Shown: positions 1 to 8,897 of the stretch, piece after piece
Layout of the letters: every line of letters begins with the position of its first letter
Position numbering within the stretch: position 1 is the first letter of the stretch
Assembly: GCA_016704465.1 (NCBI GenBank)
Contig: JADJAD010000013.1
Location: 62,001 to 126,000 of the forward strand
Length of the DNA stretch: 64,000 bases
Origin: Gemmatimonadota bacterium
GTDB lineage: Bacteria; Gemmatimonadota; Gemmatimonadetes; Gemmatimonadales; Gemmatimonadaceae
Direction of reading: 5' to 3'
The notes under the pieces: generated by a model
What the model saw: only the letters and a program-made list of their open reading frames with translations
What the model was told of the DNA's origin: nothing
Database searches by the model: none
Position numbers and translations under genes: made by a program

Positions 1-2
1 GC

Positions 3-39
3 GCCGGCGCGGCGTCGCTCACGCGAGCGCTGCGCCGGC
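3..39 (-). terminator. Nested GC-rich hairpin downstream of the first lipoprotein gene
   Basis: Positions 3-10 pair with 32-39 (8 bp), and inside them 16-20 pair with 25-29 (5 bp) around a 4-nt loop. The hairpin lies just past the stop of the minus-strand gene at 51-581, where a terminator would be expected. The window ends before any T-tract could be seen, so intrinsic termination cannot be confirmed. Confidence 0.35.
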
Positions 40-50
40 GGCGCGATCGG

Positions 51-581
51 TCAGTTCGTGTCCCAACGGAACTGCAGGTGGCCGGTCGCCGGAACCGCGG
101 ACCCACCGACCGGCTGCACCATGCCGCTCAGTGTCGCGTTGAACACGAGGCAGTTCACCGGCGATCCGGGGGGACACGACCCGAACAGGGGGCCGGAGTA
201 GCCAACGAGCTGTGACAGGTCGAAGCTGACCTGCGCCCCCGTCCCCGCATCGACCAACACGACGATCCCCGACGCGACGACCACGCCAGCCGCATCTGCC
301 CGGATGCGCCCAGGCCCGGTCGCCATCTCGAAGAAGTTCATCCCCGACGTCAGGTTGCGGTTGAAGTACGCTTGTCCGCGAAAGACGTACTGCTGTGCCG
401 CGCCGAACTGCCCGGGCGACGTGTTGAATGTCGTGGCGAAGCGCCCCAACACCCGGGGAGGCGGCGGATTCCCCTCCGCCGAGAGCGCGAGCGCGGGAGC
501 TGCCGGCGCGATCGCACCGTCGCTCGCGCACGCCGACTGCAGCGCTGCCGCCGTTACCACCAACAGTGACGTGACCTTCAT
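51..581 (-). CDS. Small putative lipoprotein, unknown function
   Basis: A 176-residue protein I do not recognise. The N-terminus (MKVTSLLVVTAAALQSACAS) looks like a lipoprotein signal with Cys near residue 18, so the product is probably exported and lipidated. The rest is low in charge and rich in Gly, Val and Thr, suggesting a beta-rich fold. I chose this start rather than an upstream in-frame one because GGAGGTGC sits immediately before this ATG and the signal peptide begins here; the upstream extension is Arg-rich and looks non-coding. It lies 82 bp downstream of the kinase gene on the same strand and could be co-transcribed with it. Confidence 0.7.
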   Translation of the reverse strand: MKVTSLLVVTAAALQSACASDGAIAPAAPALALSAEGNPPPPRVLGRFATTFNTSPGQFGAAQQYVFRGQAYFNRNLTSGMNFFEMATGPGRIRADAAGVVVASGIVVLVDAGTGAQVSFDLSQLVGYSGPLFGSCPPGSPVNCLVFNATLSGMVQPVGGSAVPATGHLQFRWDTN

Positions 582-663
582 CGTGCACCTCCATGGTCTG
601 GTCCTGCCATCCCCTTGCGGGGCCACTCGACGAGGGACGCTCCCTCGTCGCCTTCTCTCCCAC

Positions 664-3633
664 TCACTGCGCGCTGTCAAACTCGCGCATCGCGGCACGC
701 AGTGCCGTGGCAGCCTCGCGCGCTTCGGCCACCATCGCCTCCAGCACCCGATCTGCACGGGCCCACGCGCTGACGACGAGGGCATAGTTGACGAACGCCT
801 TTTCATCACGTTGCATCTGCCGGGCGACCCGTGCCCGCTCCAGCGCCAGCGGGATCTCGGTCGGCGTCAGCAGTCGATTCGGGCGCTCATCCAGCAGCAG
901 CGCCGCCCGCTCCGGTTCGCCCAGCCTCGCCATCAGTCGCGCTGCCACAAAGCGCTCCTGGTAGCAGTCCACGCACAGGGAATCCGGGAGCGTCCGCAGC
1001 TCGGCGAGCGCCGTGGCCGAATCGCCGCGCGCGAGGGCGAGGTACCCGCGCGCGGCCCGCGCGGCGTAGCTCCCGGCTCGCGCACGCGCCGGATCCCGGC
1101 CGCGCGACTCATCCGCCGCCAGCGACGCAATGCGCGTGATGGCCGCCGCATCGCCCTCGCTCGCCCACCACGGGAGCGTCCACCACGGGAGCGAGCGCGA
1201 CCGGTCCTGCTCATGTTCGTCGAGCCAGCGGCCGAAGCGGGTACGCACCGAGTCGCGCGGAAAGGCGCCCACCAGCGCATAGTCCACCGCCAGCGACGTG
1301 CGCAGGTCACCTAACGCGTTCCACAGGGTCCCGGCCTCCGCCACGTGCCCGCGGTACGCCAGCTGCAACGACAACCGCATGCGGGGATCCGGGAAGATCG
1401 GGTCGACCGCCTGCCGCGCCACGAGCGACCGGGCAATGCGCACCCCCGTTTCCGTGCGGTCGGGCCAGCGACGGATGAGCAGCCAGGCTCCGGCCAGCTG
1501 TTGCACGTCGGCGGTATCGAGCAGGACGTCGAGCGCGGCCGACTGCTGCATGGCATCGTTCGCAATGCGCAGCGCCATGCCGATCGTGCTCACGTCCTCG
1601 CGCCGCGTGTTCAACGCGAGGTACCACTCGGCGTACGTGCGTGCCGTATCGGGCAGGTCGAGCGAAAACGCCAGCTCCACCACGTGCTGGTACGCCGGGG
1701 CGAACCCGCGGTTGAGGCGAATCGCCCGGGAAAAGTCGCTCAGCTCCTGACGGTCACCGATCCCCACGCCGGGTCCGTAGCCGTAGTGGTAGCCGGCGTC
1801 ACCGCGGGCAAACCAGACCTCGGGATCGGACGGGTACAGCTGCACGGCCGTGTTCGGCACCTCGAACAGCCGTCGCGCCTGCGGCAGCCAGCGCGGGTCG
1901 GCATAGTCCTCGGGCAGGGTCGCACTGAGCGAGTCCGCGGCGATCAGCAGCGAATCGTGCCGCCCCAGCGACCGGTTCAACGCGCCCGCATGACGAAGGT
2001 AGGCCCGGGAAAGCGAGTCGTCGGTGTGCCGGAGCCATGCCACCGACTGCCCGGCGCGGCGCAGGGCGAGCGCGAATCCCGAGTCGATCGCGATCGCCCG
2101 CTCGTAGTGCACCAGGGCCGAGTCCCACTGCGACTGGCGGTAGTACCCCTCGCCACGCGCAAACTCCTTCACCGCCGGCGGTGACCGGGATCCGAGGCCG
2201 GCGTTCGGCGTCGCGGTGATCGGCCGCACCTTCCGGAGCACATCGAGGATGCCTAACGCCAACGCCGCCGCCAGCCGGTCGGGGCGGGCCTCCTCGCCGG
2301 ACACGGCGATGGAGTCGATCGTCTTGCCGCTGGCGACATCGAGCAGCTGGGCGCGCACCTCCAGCGAGTCCCCGCGGGCCGTGACGACGTCGCCATACAC
2401 GACGAGCCCGGCGTCATGTCCGCGCGCCTCGGCACGGGCACTCTCGGCATCACCCCGCCCCTTCCAGTCGCGCAGGACCGTCGCGGCATCGACCGTCGTC
2501 AGTGGCCCCACCCCGTCGAGCGCGCGCGTCACCACGTTCAGCAGCGTCTGCGACCACAGGTCGGCCCCGTCCCATGACGTGAAGCGTGCATCCGCGGGGA
2601 GATTGAGCGGCACCACCAGGATCCGGTCCCCGTTGACGTCGGCGACCGCCGGCCTGCGCCCCAGGAGCGCCACCACGGCCGACACCGCGACCACGGCCAC
2701 CACCGCCGTGCCAATCAACAGGCCCGCGAGCCCGCGGCGCCGAGGCGCTGGGACTGCCTGCCGCTGCACCGCCCCACTTTGCAGCTGCGCCAGCGCGGAC
2801 TCGAAGACGTCGCGCAACTCGAGGGCGCTCTGCGGACGCTCATCCGGCTGCTTGGCCAGCGCCCTCGATATCGCCTCGCTGACCGCGAGCGGCACGCCGG
2901 GAGCGACGCTCCGGAGCACCGGCGGCGCATCCTGGAGATGCGCGCGCGCCAGGTCGACCCCCGACGCCTCCCCGAACGGGGGACGTCCCGCGAGCATCTC
3001 GTAGGCGAGCACGCCGAGCGAATAGATGTCGACGCGCGCGTCCGGGACCGACGCCCCGAACAGCTGCTCCGGTGCCATGTAGCCAAGGGTGCCCATCGAC
3101 ACCCCCGTCGCGGTGATCGCCTTCTCCCCAGCGACCGGATGCAGCGCACCACGCGCGATACCGAAATCGGCGACCAGCGCATGGTCCGCTGACAGCAGGA
3201 CGTTTTCCGGCTTGATGTCGCGGTGCACCACGCCACGCTCGTTGGCATACGCGATGGCGTCGGCAATCTCCCGCAACAGGCGAAGCGCCCCGACCACCGA
3301 GTAGCGCGTCCCGCGCTCCAGCCGCTGCCGCAGCGACTCACCTTCGATGTACGGCATGATGTAGTACAGCAACCCCTCCCGCACGCCGGCGCCCAGCACC
3401 GGCAGGATATTCGGGTGCTGCAGGTGCGCCGTGACGTCGACCTCGCGCTTGAACCGGGCCGTCGCCTGCGGGCTGACCATGTCCGGCGGGAGCACCTTGA
3501 TCACCACCAGCCGATCGAACGCCGAGGTGTCGGTCGCGAGCACGAGTCGACTCATGCCACCGGCCGGGAGCTCGCGCTGAATGACGTACGCGTCTCCGAG
3601 AGCGGTCTGAAGCGCAGCGAGGGTTGGATCCAC
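664..3633 (-). CDS. Membrane-anchored Ser/Thr protein kinase with C-terminal TPR-like domain
   Basis: A PknB-type (Hanks) kinase domain occupies about residues 12-285. It has a degenerate Gly-rich loop, the VVIKVLPP lysine, the catalytic HRDIKPEN near residue 133, DFG in VADFGIAR, and MAPEQ. One hydrophobic segment follows at about 303-326. The extracytoplasmic part of roughly 650 residues is alpha-helical with TPR-like stretches such as EGYYRQSQWDSALVHYERA. This is the one-component kinase architecture common in Gemmatimonadota and Acidobacteria. The start is uncertain: GTG at 3633 gives VDPTLAALQTALGDAY, the usual family beginning, whereas the reading frame stays open to GTG 3714. No Shine-Dalgarno is visible at either. 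Confidence 0.88.
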   Translation of the reverse strand: MDPTLAALQTALGDAYVIQRELPAGGMSRLVLATDTSAFDRLVVIKVLPPDMVSPQATARFKREVDVTAHLQHPNILPVLGAGVREGLLYYIMPYIEGESLRQRLERGTRYSVVGALRLLREIADAIAYANERGVVHRDIKPENVLLSADHALVADFGIARGALHPVAGEKAITATGVSMGTLGYMAPEQLFGASVPDARVDIYSLGVLAYEMLAGRPPFGEASGVDLARAHLQDAPPVLRSVAPGVPLAVSEAISRALAKQPDERPQSALELRDVFESALAQLQSGAVQRQAVPAPRRRGLAGLLIGTAVVAVVAVSAVVALLGRRPAVADVNGDRILVVPLNLPADARFTSWDGADLWSQTLLNVVTRALDGVGPLTTVDAATVLRDWKGRGDAESARAEARGHDAGLVVYGDVVTARGDSLEVRAQLLDVASGKTIDSIAVSGEEARPDRLAAALALGILDVLRKVRPITATPNAGLGSRSPPAVKEFARGEGYYRQSQWDSALVHYERAIAIDSGFALALRRAGQSVAWLRHTDDSLSRAYLRHAGALNRSLGRHDSLLIAADSLSATLPEDYADPRWLPQARRLFEVPNTAVQLYPSDPEVWFARGDAGYHYGYGPGVGIGDRQELSDFSRAIRLNRGFAPAYQHVVELAFSLDLPDTARTYAEWYLALNTRREDVSTIGMALRIANDAMQQSAALDVLLDTADVQQLAGAWLLIRRWPDRTETGVRIARSLVARQAVDPIFPDPRMRLSLQLAYRGHVAEAGTLWNALGDLRTSLAVDYALVGAFPRDSVRTRFGRWLDEHEQDRSRSLPWWTLPWWASEGDAAAITRIASLAADESRGRDPARARAGSYAARAARGYLALARGDSATALAELRTLPDSLCVDCYQERFVAARLMARLGEPERAALLLDERPNRLLTPTEIPLALERARVARQMQRDEKAFVNYALVVSAWARADRVLEAMVAEAREAATALRAAMREFDSAQ

Positions 3634-3787
3634 AAAATCAGGCGGCGGGACGGTGCGGACGAGGCACCAGGCAGGACCTGAAGCATACGGTCGGGACGGG
3701 AGAGGCGGAAGCACTGCACAGGCGCGGCCGTCGGCCCCCCCCGTGCATCGCCGTCACTCGCAACTCGCGGACGCGCGCCTTTGTCGG

Positions 3788-3793
3788 TACCTT
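3788..3793 (+). promoter_or_regulatory. Possible leaderless -10 box (TACCTT) before the MFS gene
   Basis: TACCTT lies 8 nt before the ATG at 3802, and no Shine-Dalgarno is present. It fits the TANNNT pattern seen before several other genes here. No convincing -35 element is visible. Confidence 0.35.
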
Positions 3794-3801
3794 CGCCCGC
3801 C

Positions 3802-5025
3802 ATGACCACCACCCGCCGATGGCCGGCACATTACACCGTCGTCCTGCTCTGTTTCGCCGCCGTCTTCATCTCGTATATCGACCGGACCAACATCTCGGTC
3901 GCGTCGATCGCGATGCAGGAGGAGTTCTCGTGGACCGAGACGACCAAGGGGATTGTCCTGTCGTCGTTCTTCGTCGGCTATATCCTCCTGCAGGTTGTCA
4001 GCGGAACGCTCGCCAACCGCTATGGAGGCAAGCTCGTATTAGGGGTGGCCGTGGTCTGGTGGTCGTTGTTCACCGTCCTCACGCCACCCGCTGCCCTGCT
4101 CTCCCTCCCGGCGCTCATCGCGGCGCGCATCGCGCTCGGCCTCGGCGAGGCCGCCGTCTTCCCCGCGTCGATCAACATGGTCGGTCGATGGGTCCCGACG
4201 GCGCAGCGCTCGCGTGCCGTCGCGCTCTTCTCCAGCGGCCTCTCCATCGGCACCGTCTTCTCGCTCCCCGTCACTGGGTGGCTCGTCCGCGACTATGGGT
4301 GGCCGGTGCCGTTCTACGCGTTCGGACTGGCCGGACTCGTGTGGGCCGCGTTCTGGATCACCAAGGTCCCGCGAGGGCGCGGCGTCGAGGAGGAGCAGTC
4401 GGTGGGGGGGCGCACCATCCCGTGGAAACGCCTGCTCAGCAACACCGCGGTCTGGGCGATCATCATCAACCACTTCTGCAACAACTGGGCGCTGTACGTC
4501 CTGCTCGCCTGGCTGCCCTCGTACTTCAAGACCACCTTCGACGTGACCCTGGCCAATGCAGGCCTGCTCTCGGCCGCGCCATGGCTGCTGAGCTTCGTCA
4601 TGGCCAACGTCGCCGGTTCGCTCGCCGATCGGATGCTGCGGCGCGGCCAGAGCGCAACCGTCGTCCGGAAGACGATGCAGGGCATCGGCCTGCTCGGCGG
4701 CGCGTCGTTTCTCCTCCTCATGCCGCTCGCCACGACCGCCACGACCGGGGTGCTCCTCATGTGCGGCGCCGCAGGCTCGCTCGCCTTCTGCCTCGCCGGA
4801 TTCGGCCCCAACTGCTTCGACATCGCCCCCCGGTACGCCGACGTCATCTGGGGGATCAGCAACACCTTCGGGACCATCCCGGGCATCATCGGGGTCGCGG
4901 TGACCGGATGGCTCGTGGAACGTACCGGTGGATACACTGCGCCGTTCGTGGTCACCGCCGTCATCGCGGTGACCGGGGCCGTCATCTTCCTCCGGTTCGG
5001 GTCGGGCGAGCGCCAGATCGATTGA
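3802..5025 (+). CDS. MFS transporter, anion:cation symporter (SLC17-like) type
   Basis: A 407-residue protein with about 12 hydrophobic segments. The N-terminal SYIDRTNISVASIAM and the GLGEAAVFPASINMVGRW stretch in the fourth segment region are typical of the ACS family, which includes hexuronate and glucarate importers and SLC17 phosphate or organic-anion carriers. The substrate cannot be read from sequence. ATG 3802 is preferred over an in-frame TTG at 3781 because the first hydrophobic segment begins shortly after it and a TANNNT box lies 8 nt upstream. An acyl-CoA synthetase follows 53 bp downstream on the same strand, so uptake of an organic acid is one possibility (inference). Confidence 0.9.
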   Translation: MTTTRRWPAHYTVVLLCFAAVFISYIDRTNISVASIAMQEEFSWTETTKGIVLSSFFVGYILLQVVSGTLANRYGGKLVLGVAVVWWSLFTVLTPPAALLSLPALIAARIALGLGEAAVFPASINMVGRWVPTAQRSRAVALFSSGLSIGTVFSLPVTGWLVRDYGWPVPFYAFGLAGLVWAAFWITKVPRGRGVEEEQSVGGRTIPWKRLLSNTAVWAIIINHFCNNWALYVLLAWLPSYFKTTFDVTLANAGLLSAAPWLLSFVMANVAGSLADRMLRRGQSATVVRKTMQGIGLLGGASFLLLMPLATTATTGVLLMCGAAGSLAFCLAGFGPNCFDIAPRYADVIWGISNTFGTIPGIIGVAVTGWLVERTGGYTAPFVVTAVIAVTGAVIFLRFGSGERQID

Positions 5026-5078
5026 CCCGGTCGTCCGCCCCAGCGTCCGTTTCCCGTTTCCCCTCACACAGCCCGGCG

Positions 5079-6650
5079 ATGCAGACTCCGCTCACCCCAC
5101 TCGACTTCGCGCGGCGGGCCCGTGCCCTGTACGGCGATCGCGAGGCCGTCGTCGACGGGGACCAGCGCTGGACGTATGCCCAGTTCTTCGATCGCTGCGA
5201 TCGCTGGTCCAACGCCCTGCAGCAACTCGGCGTCGCCCCCGGCGATCGCGTGGCCTACATCGCGCCCAACACCCACGCGAATCTCGAGGGGTTCTACGGC
5301 GTGCCGCAGGTCGGGGCAATCATCGTGCCCCTCAACTATCGGCTGCTCCCCGCCGACTGGGTGTACATGATCAACCACAGCGGGAGTCGCGTGGTCTGTG
5401 TGCACGCCGATTACCTCGACCTCGTGCAGGCCGTCCGCCACGAGATGTCGGCCGTCGAGCACTTCGTCGCCCTCGAAGGCGCGTGCGACGGGTGGGAATC
5501 GTACGAGCAGCTGCTCGCACAGGCCGACGTGACCTACTCGCGACCAGCGCTCGCGGAGCACGACGTCCTCGCCATCAACTACACGAGTGGCACCACGTCG
5601 CGGCCCAAGGGGGTGATGGTCACCCATCGGAATGTCTGGGTCAACGCCGTCGGGACCCTGATCCACCACCCGATGTCGTGCGCGGACCGATACCTCTGGA
5701 CGCTGCCGATGTTTCATGCCAACGGCTGGACCTTCACGTGGATCGTGACGGCCGCTGGTGCAACGCACATCTGCCTGCGCAAGGTCGACGCCGCCCAGGT
5801 CTTCGACGTCGCACGCCGAGAGCGCGTCAGCATGCTCTGCGCCGCCCCCACGGTCCTCATCACGGTCGCCAACGCGCCGGCGTCGGTGCGCGCCGACGCC
5901 CCACGCGGGGTCCGCGTCCTGACCGCGGGGGCTCCCCCCGCTGCGGCCACGATCGAGCGGGTCGAGCAGGAACTGGGCTGGACCATCACACACGTCTACG
6001 GACTGACCGAGACCGCCCCGCTGATCACGGTTTGCGAACCACGCCCCGAGCATGCGGCGCTGTCCTCGGCCGAGCGCGCCCGCATCAAGGCGCTGCAGGG
6101 AGTTGAGCTCATCACCTCAGGCGAATTGCAGGTGGTCGATGAGCAGGGGCAGCCGGTTCCGCGCGATGCCGCAACGGTCGGCGAGATCGTCGTGCGCGGC
6201 AATGTGGTGATGGAAGGCTACTATCGCGACCCCGAGGCAACGGCCCGCGCATTTCACGGGGGCTGGTTCCACTCGGGCGACGCCGCAGTGGTGCATCCCG
6301 ACGGCTTCGTGGAAATCCGCGACCGCCTCAAGGACGTGATCATCAGCGGAGGCGAGAATATCTCGTCCATCGAGGTGGAAGGCGTCCTGCTGCGCCACCC
6401 GTCGATTCTCGAGGTCGCAGTGGTCGGTCTCCCGCATGACACCTGGGGCGAGGCGCCACACGCCTTCGTGCTACTGCGCCCCGGCACCACACTGACCATG
6501 GACGAGCTACGCGACTTCACGCACGAACGCCTCGCACGATTCAAGGTCCCCAAGGGACTGACGATCGTCGAGGAACTCCCCAAGACCGCCACCGGAAAGA
6601 TCCAGAAGTACGTCCTGCGCGGCGGGCGGGCCGCGATCGCAGCACAGTAG
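5079..6650 (+). CDS. Acyl-CoA synthetase (AMP-binding, ANL superfamily)
   Basis: A 523-residue ATP-dependent carboxylate-CoA ligase. The P-loop motif YTSGTTSRPKG is at about residues 168-178 (Ser replaces the usual second Gly). YGLTETAP follows, then the hinge region WFHSGDAAVVHPDG and RDRLKDVIISGGENIS, and the C-terminal catalytic lysine in PKTATGKIQK near residue 505. The length and full motif set match medium- or long-chain fatty-acyl-CoA ligases and plant AAE-type enzymes; the acyl substrate is undetermined. The open frame continues upstream through the MFS gene, but the ANL domain begins at ATG 5079. The stop codon lies inside the first unit of a 9-bp tandem repeat. Confidence 0.93.
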   Translation: MQTPLTPLDFARRARALYGDREAVVDGDQRWTYAQFFDRCDRWSNALQQLGVAPGDRVAYIAPNTHANLEGFYGVPQVGAIIVPLNYRLLPADWVYMINHSGSRVVCVHADYLDLVQAVRHEMSAVEHFVALEGACDGWESYEQLLAQADVTYSRPALAEHDVLAINYTSGTTSRPKGVMVTHRNVWVNAVGTLIHHPMSCADRYLWTLPMFHANGWTFTWIVTAAGATHICLRKVDAAQVFDVARRERVSMLCAAPTVLITVANAPASVRADAPRGVRVLTAGAPPAAATIERVEQELGWTITHVYGLTETAPLITVCEPRPEHAALSSAERARIKALQGVELITSGELQVVDEQGQPVPRDAATVGEIVVRGNVVMEGYYRDPEATARAFHGGWFHSGDAAVVHPDGFVEIRDRLKDVIISGGENISSIEVEGVLLRHPSILEVAVVGLPHDTWGEAPHAFVLLRPGTTLTMDELRDFTHERLARFKVPKGLTIVEELPKTATGKIQKYVLRGGRAAIAAQ

Positions 6651-6705
6651 CCACAGTAGCCACAGTAGCCACAGTAGCCACAGTAGCCACAGTAGCCACA
6701 GCAGC
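6643..6705. repeat. 9-bp tandem repeat (cacagtagc), 7 copies, containing a stop codon
   Basis: Six exact copies of cacagtagc run from 6643 to 6696, followed by one copy with a single change at 6697-6705. The first copy overlaps the last codons and TAG stop of the acyl-CoA synthetase gene. Expansion would add further in-phase TAG codons downstream without changing the protein. Confidence 0.97.
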
Positions 6706-6758
6706 CCGCCCGCCACCCGACGCCCTGCGCACACATGCGCGGAACAGATGCGCCACCC

Positions 6759-7265
6759 ATGCACCTCATCGTGGAACGAGCAGGCACGCACGACGCGCCC
6801 GCCATCGCCGCCATTCGGACCGCTGCGGCCGACGTGCTGACCGCACGTTACGGCGAGGGGGCGTGGACACGCACGGTGTCCACTGACGCGGTGTGGTCCG
6901 CGATGCGTGGGTCACACGTGCTCGTGGCGCGCCTGCACGGAACCGCGGTGGCTACGCTGACGCTGCAATCCCGGAAACCGGGGTCCATCGACGCGAGCGC
7001 CTTCACCAACGTCTCACGGGCGCTGTACCTCGTGGACATGGCCGTCGATCCTGAGCTCCAGCGACGTGGCGTTGGGCGACTGTGCCTGGACGAGGCGGCC
7101 CGGCGCGCACGCACCTGGCCCGCCGACGCCATCCGGCTCGACGCCCATGATAGCGAGGCAGGCGCGGGACGATTTTACGAACGCTGTGGATATCGCCTGG
7201 TTGGGACTCGACAGTGCCACCACTCGCCCCGGCACTTTTTCGAGCAGCTCCTCACGAGTCGTTAG
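6759..7265 (+). CDS. GNAT family N-acetyltransferase
   Basis: A 168-residue single-domain GNAT enzyme. The acetyl-CoA pyrophosphate-binding motif is VDPELQRRGVGRLCL (Q/RxxGxG/A type), preceded by the beta4 strand ALYLVDMAV. The C-terminal FYERCGYRLVG is the usual beta6-beta7 region. The acceptor substrate is unknown. ATG 6759 begins close to the first strand (HLIVERA); an in-frame ATG at 6735 would add eight residues and cannot be excluded, as neither has a Shine-Dalgarno. The gene lies 108 bp after the acyl-CoA synthetase, with the tandem repeat between them. Confidence 0.88.
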   Translation: MHLIVERAGTHDAPAIAAIRTAAADVLTARYGEGAWTRTVSTDAVWSAMRGSHVLVARLHGTAVATLTLQSRKPGSIDASAFTNVSRALYLVDMAVDPELQRRGVGRLCLDEAARRARTWPADAIRLDAHDSEAGAGRFYERCGYRLVGTRQCHHSPRHFFEQLLTSR

Positions 7266-7388
7266 GTTGTCAGGCGCACGACCAGGCTATGCGATGCGGC
7301 CGCAAACCGCTCGCCTGGCGACGACGTCGACGCGATGCGCCCGGCCGCCGAACGGCGCGAGCGCCGCGGATCGTCGCGGCCCCTCGCC

Positions 7389-8495
7389 CTATTGATACTG
7401 GATATAGAGTGGCACGGGCCAGAGCCGCAGCAGCTCACGCTTCCCCGTCGGCGGCGAGTCGTTGCGCGCCTTCGTGAATTGCTTCCAGCCCGCAAACTGC
7501 ACCGGCTCCTTCTTTACGTACGAGTAGTACGAATCGCGCTTGAGCCATGGCGCCCCGAAGCCATCCATGTGCATCACGAACTGGACCCGGGGGTCGAGCG
7601 TGATGTTACGCACGTTGGTGACGCCGCGCTGCGTGAACCGGTGCACCACCAGCACCTTGGGAGGCAACTGGTACTTGTCAACAAGGCCGGCCAGGTAACG
7701 CGATGCGTAATTGATGTCCGCCGCGTCGAACGTCCCGATCTTCTTGCCGGGTCGCCCGCCGTTCTTCATCGAGAACTCCGGGTCGATGCCCAGGTGCACC
7801 TCCGGACGCTTGAGGAAACGCTCGAGCCGCGGCAACTCCTGCTCCAACGTGCTCAGCCCCACCTGCACGTCGAGGAAGAGGATCGCGTTGTGGCCCTTGG
7901 CCCACCCGTACACCTTCTCGATCAGCACGCTGTCCATGCGGGCGCGCCATTTTCCGTCGCTCCCCGCCGAGCCCTGCGCGACCACGGCAATCAGGTGCAA
8001 CGCCGGCTGCACCGGGCGCGACGGGTCGAGCGCCTTCCACTCGGCGACCTCGGCGTCGAGCTTCTTCAGCATCTCTGGCGGGTCAAACTCCCCAAGGATT
8101 CCCATCCGGCGCGACAGCGGGTTGCCGTAAAAGGCCACGATCCGGCGCGCGGGAAGGATGGAGCCGGGGAGCGGTGCGGGCATCTTCGGCGGCCACAGCG
8201 AATCCAGGTCGCTCCCATTGTCGCGGTAGGCGAGATGGCGATCCGCCGCGCTGCGTCCGAGGGCCCCCGCCGGCCGCTTGCGACGCACGCTGTCTGCGCG
8301 CGCAGAGTCGGTGCCCCCCTTCTTCTTGAGCGTATCGACGCGCGCCGACTGGCCGCCCTTCGCGCTCTCCCGTGCGCCCCCCTTCGTGGCCTGGGCGGCA
8401 TGCAGGGAACCGGACGAGAGCGCTGTCGCGAGACACAACGACGCACAGCATGCGACAGCACGAAGGACCACGAACGGACGAAATGACAGCATCAT
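7389..8495 (-). CDS. Secreted protein of unknown function, possible TIM-barrel-like fold
   Basis: A 368-residue protein I do not recognise. An N-terminal signal sequence (MMLSFRPFVVLRAVACCASL onward, likely cleaved near LHAAQA) is followed by a Lys/Arg/Ser-rich linker to about residue 75. A conserved-looking domain then runs to the end. Strand-loop segments such as RRIVAFYGNP, PALHLIAVV, NAILFLDVQVG, VHLGIDPEF, KVLVVHRF and VQFVMHMDGFG, several ending in acidic residues, recall a (beta/alpha)8 hydrolase, but this is only a shape argument. The start is one of two adjacent ATG codons (8495, 8492); the open frame upstream reads as non-coding Arg/Pro-rich sequence. Confidence 0.75.
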   Translation of the reverse strand: MMLSFRPFVVLRAVACCASLCLATALSSGSLHAAQATKGGARESAKGGQSARVDTLKKKGGTDSARADSVRRKRPAGALGRSAADRHLAYRDNGSDLDSLWPPKMPAPLPGSILPARRIVAFYGNPLSRRMGILGEFDPPEMLKKLDAEVAEWKALDPSRPVQPALHLIAVVAQGSAGSDGKWRARMDSVLIEKVYGWAKGHNAILFLDVQVGLSTLEQELPRLERFLKRPEVHLGIDPEFSMKNGGRPGKKIGTFDAADINYASRYLAGLVDKYQLPPKVLVVHRFTQRGVTNVRNITLDPRVQFVMHMDGFGAPWLKRDSYYSYVKKEPVQFAGWKQFTKARNDSPPTGKRELLRLWPVPLYIQYQ

Positions 8496-8897
8496 CACCA
8501 GGGGCAGGGGGACAGGGGCGGCGGCGCGCAGGATCGCGCGCGCGCGGCGCGGTGGAATTTGACATCCGGGACGGTCGAGGTGCACTGCCCGCGGCACAAC
8601 GCCAGTACGACCCAGGTCGAGCCCGAGCGTGTGGCCCACGATCGCGCGGGTGCAGGTTGGAACGGCGGGGCCCGGGTGTCGCCGCATCTCGAGTCGCCGA
8701 GGTCATTGCAGCTGTCGGCTCGACCGCCCCGGCGCGCGCACCTCGCTACGCCATACCCTCAAGGGGCGTGAACGCTCCACTCACACCCGAGGTCGCGGTG
8801 GACCGGTGGTGACGTGAGCCGCCGTACTCCACGCCTGTCACTCGGCCCGACCCACGGCGCACCGCTCCCACCGATCGGACCCCCGGGACCGGGATCG
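8496..8897. other. Intergenic region of about 400 bp with no gene recognised
   Basis: It lies between the end of the zinc-ribbon kinase gene and the start of the secreted unknown, both on the minus strand. It probably holds the 3' end of one transcript and the promoter of the other. Open frames here are short and Arg/Pro-rich. A TTGACA at 8557-8562 on the plus strand has no matching -10 box. I see no RNA gene. Confidence 0.5.

Noticed and set aside
3624..5078. Upstream extension of the acyl-CoA synthetase frame through the MFS gene
   Set aside because: Sequence is Arg/His-rich and out of frame with the real transporter gene; the ligase domain starts at ATG 5079.
8557..8562. TTGACA as a -35 element
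   Set aside because: No -10 box at 16-18 bp and no gene downstream on that strand.
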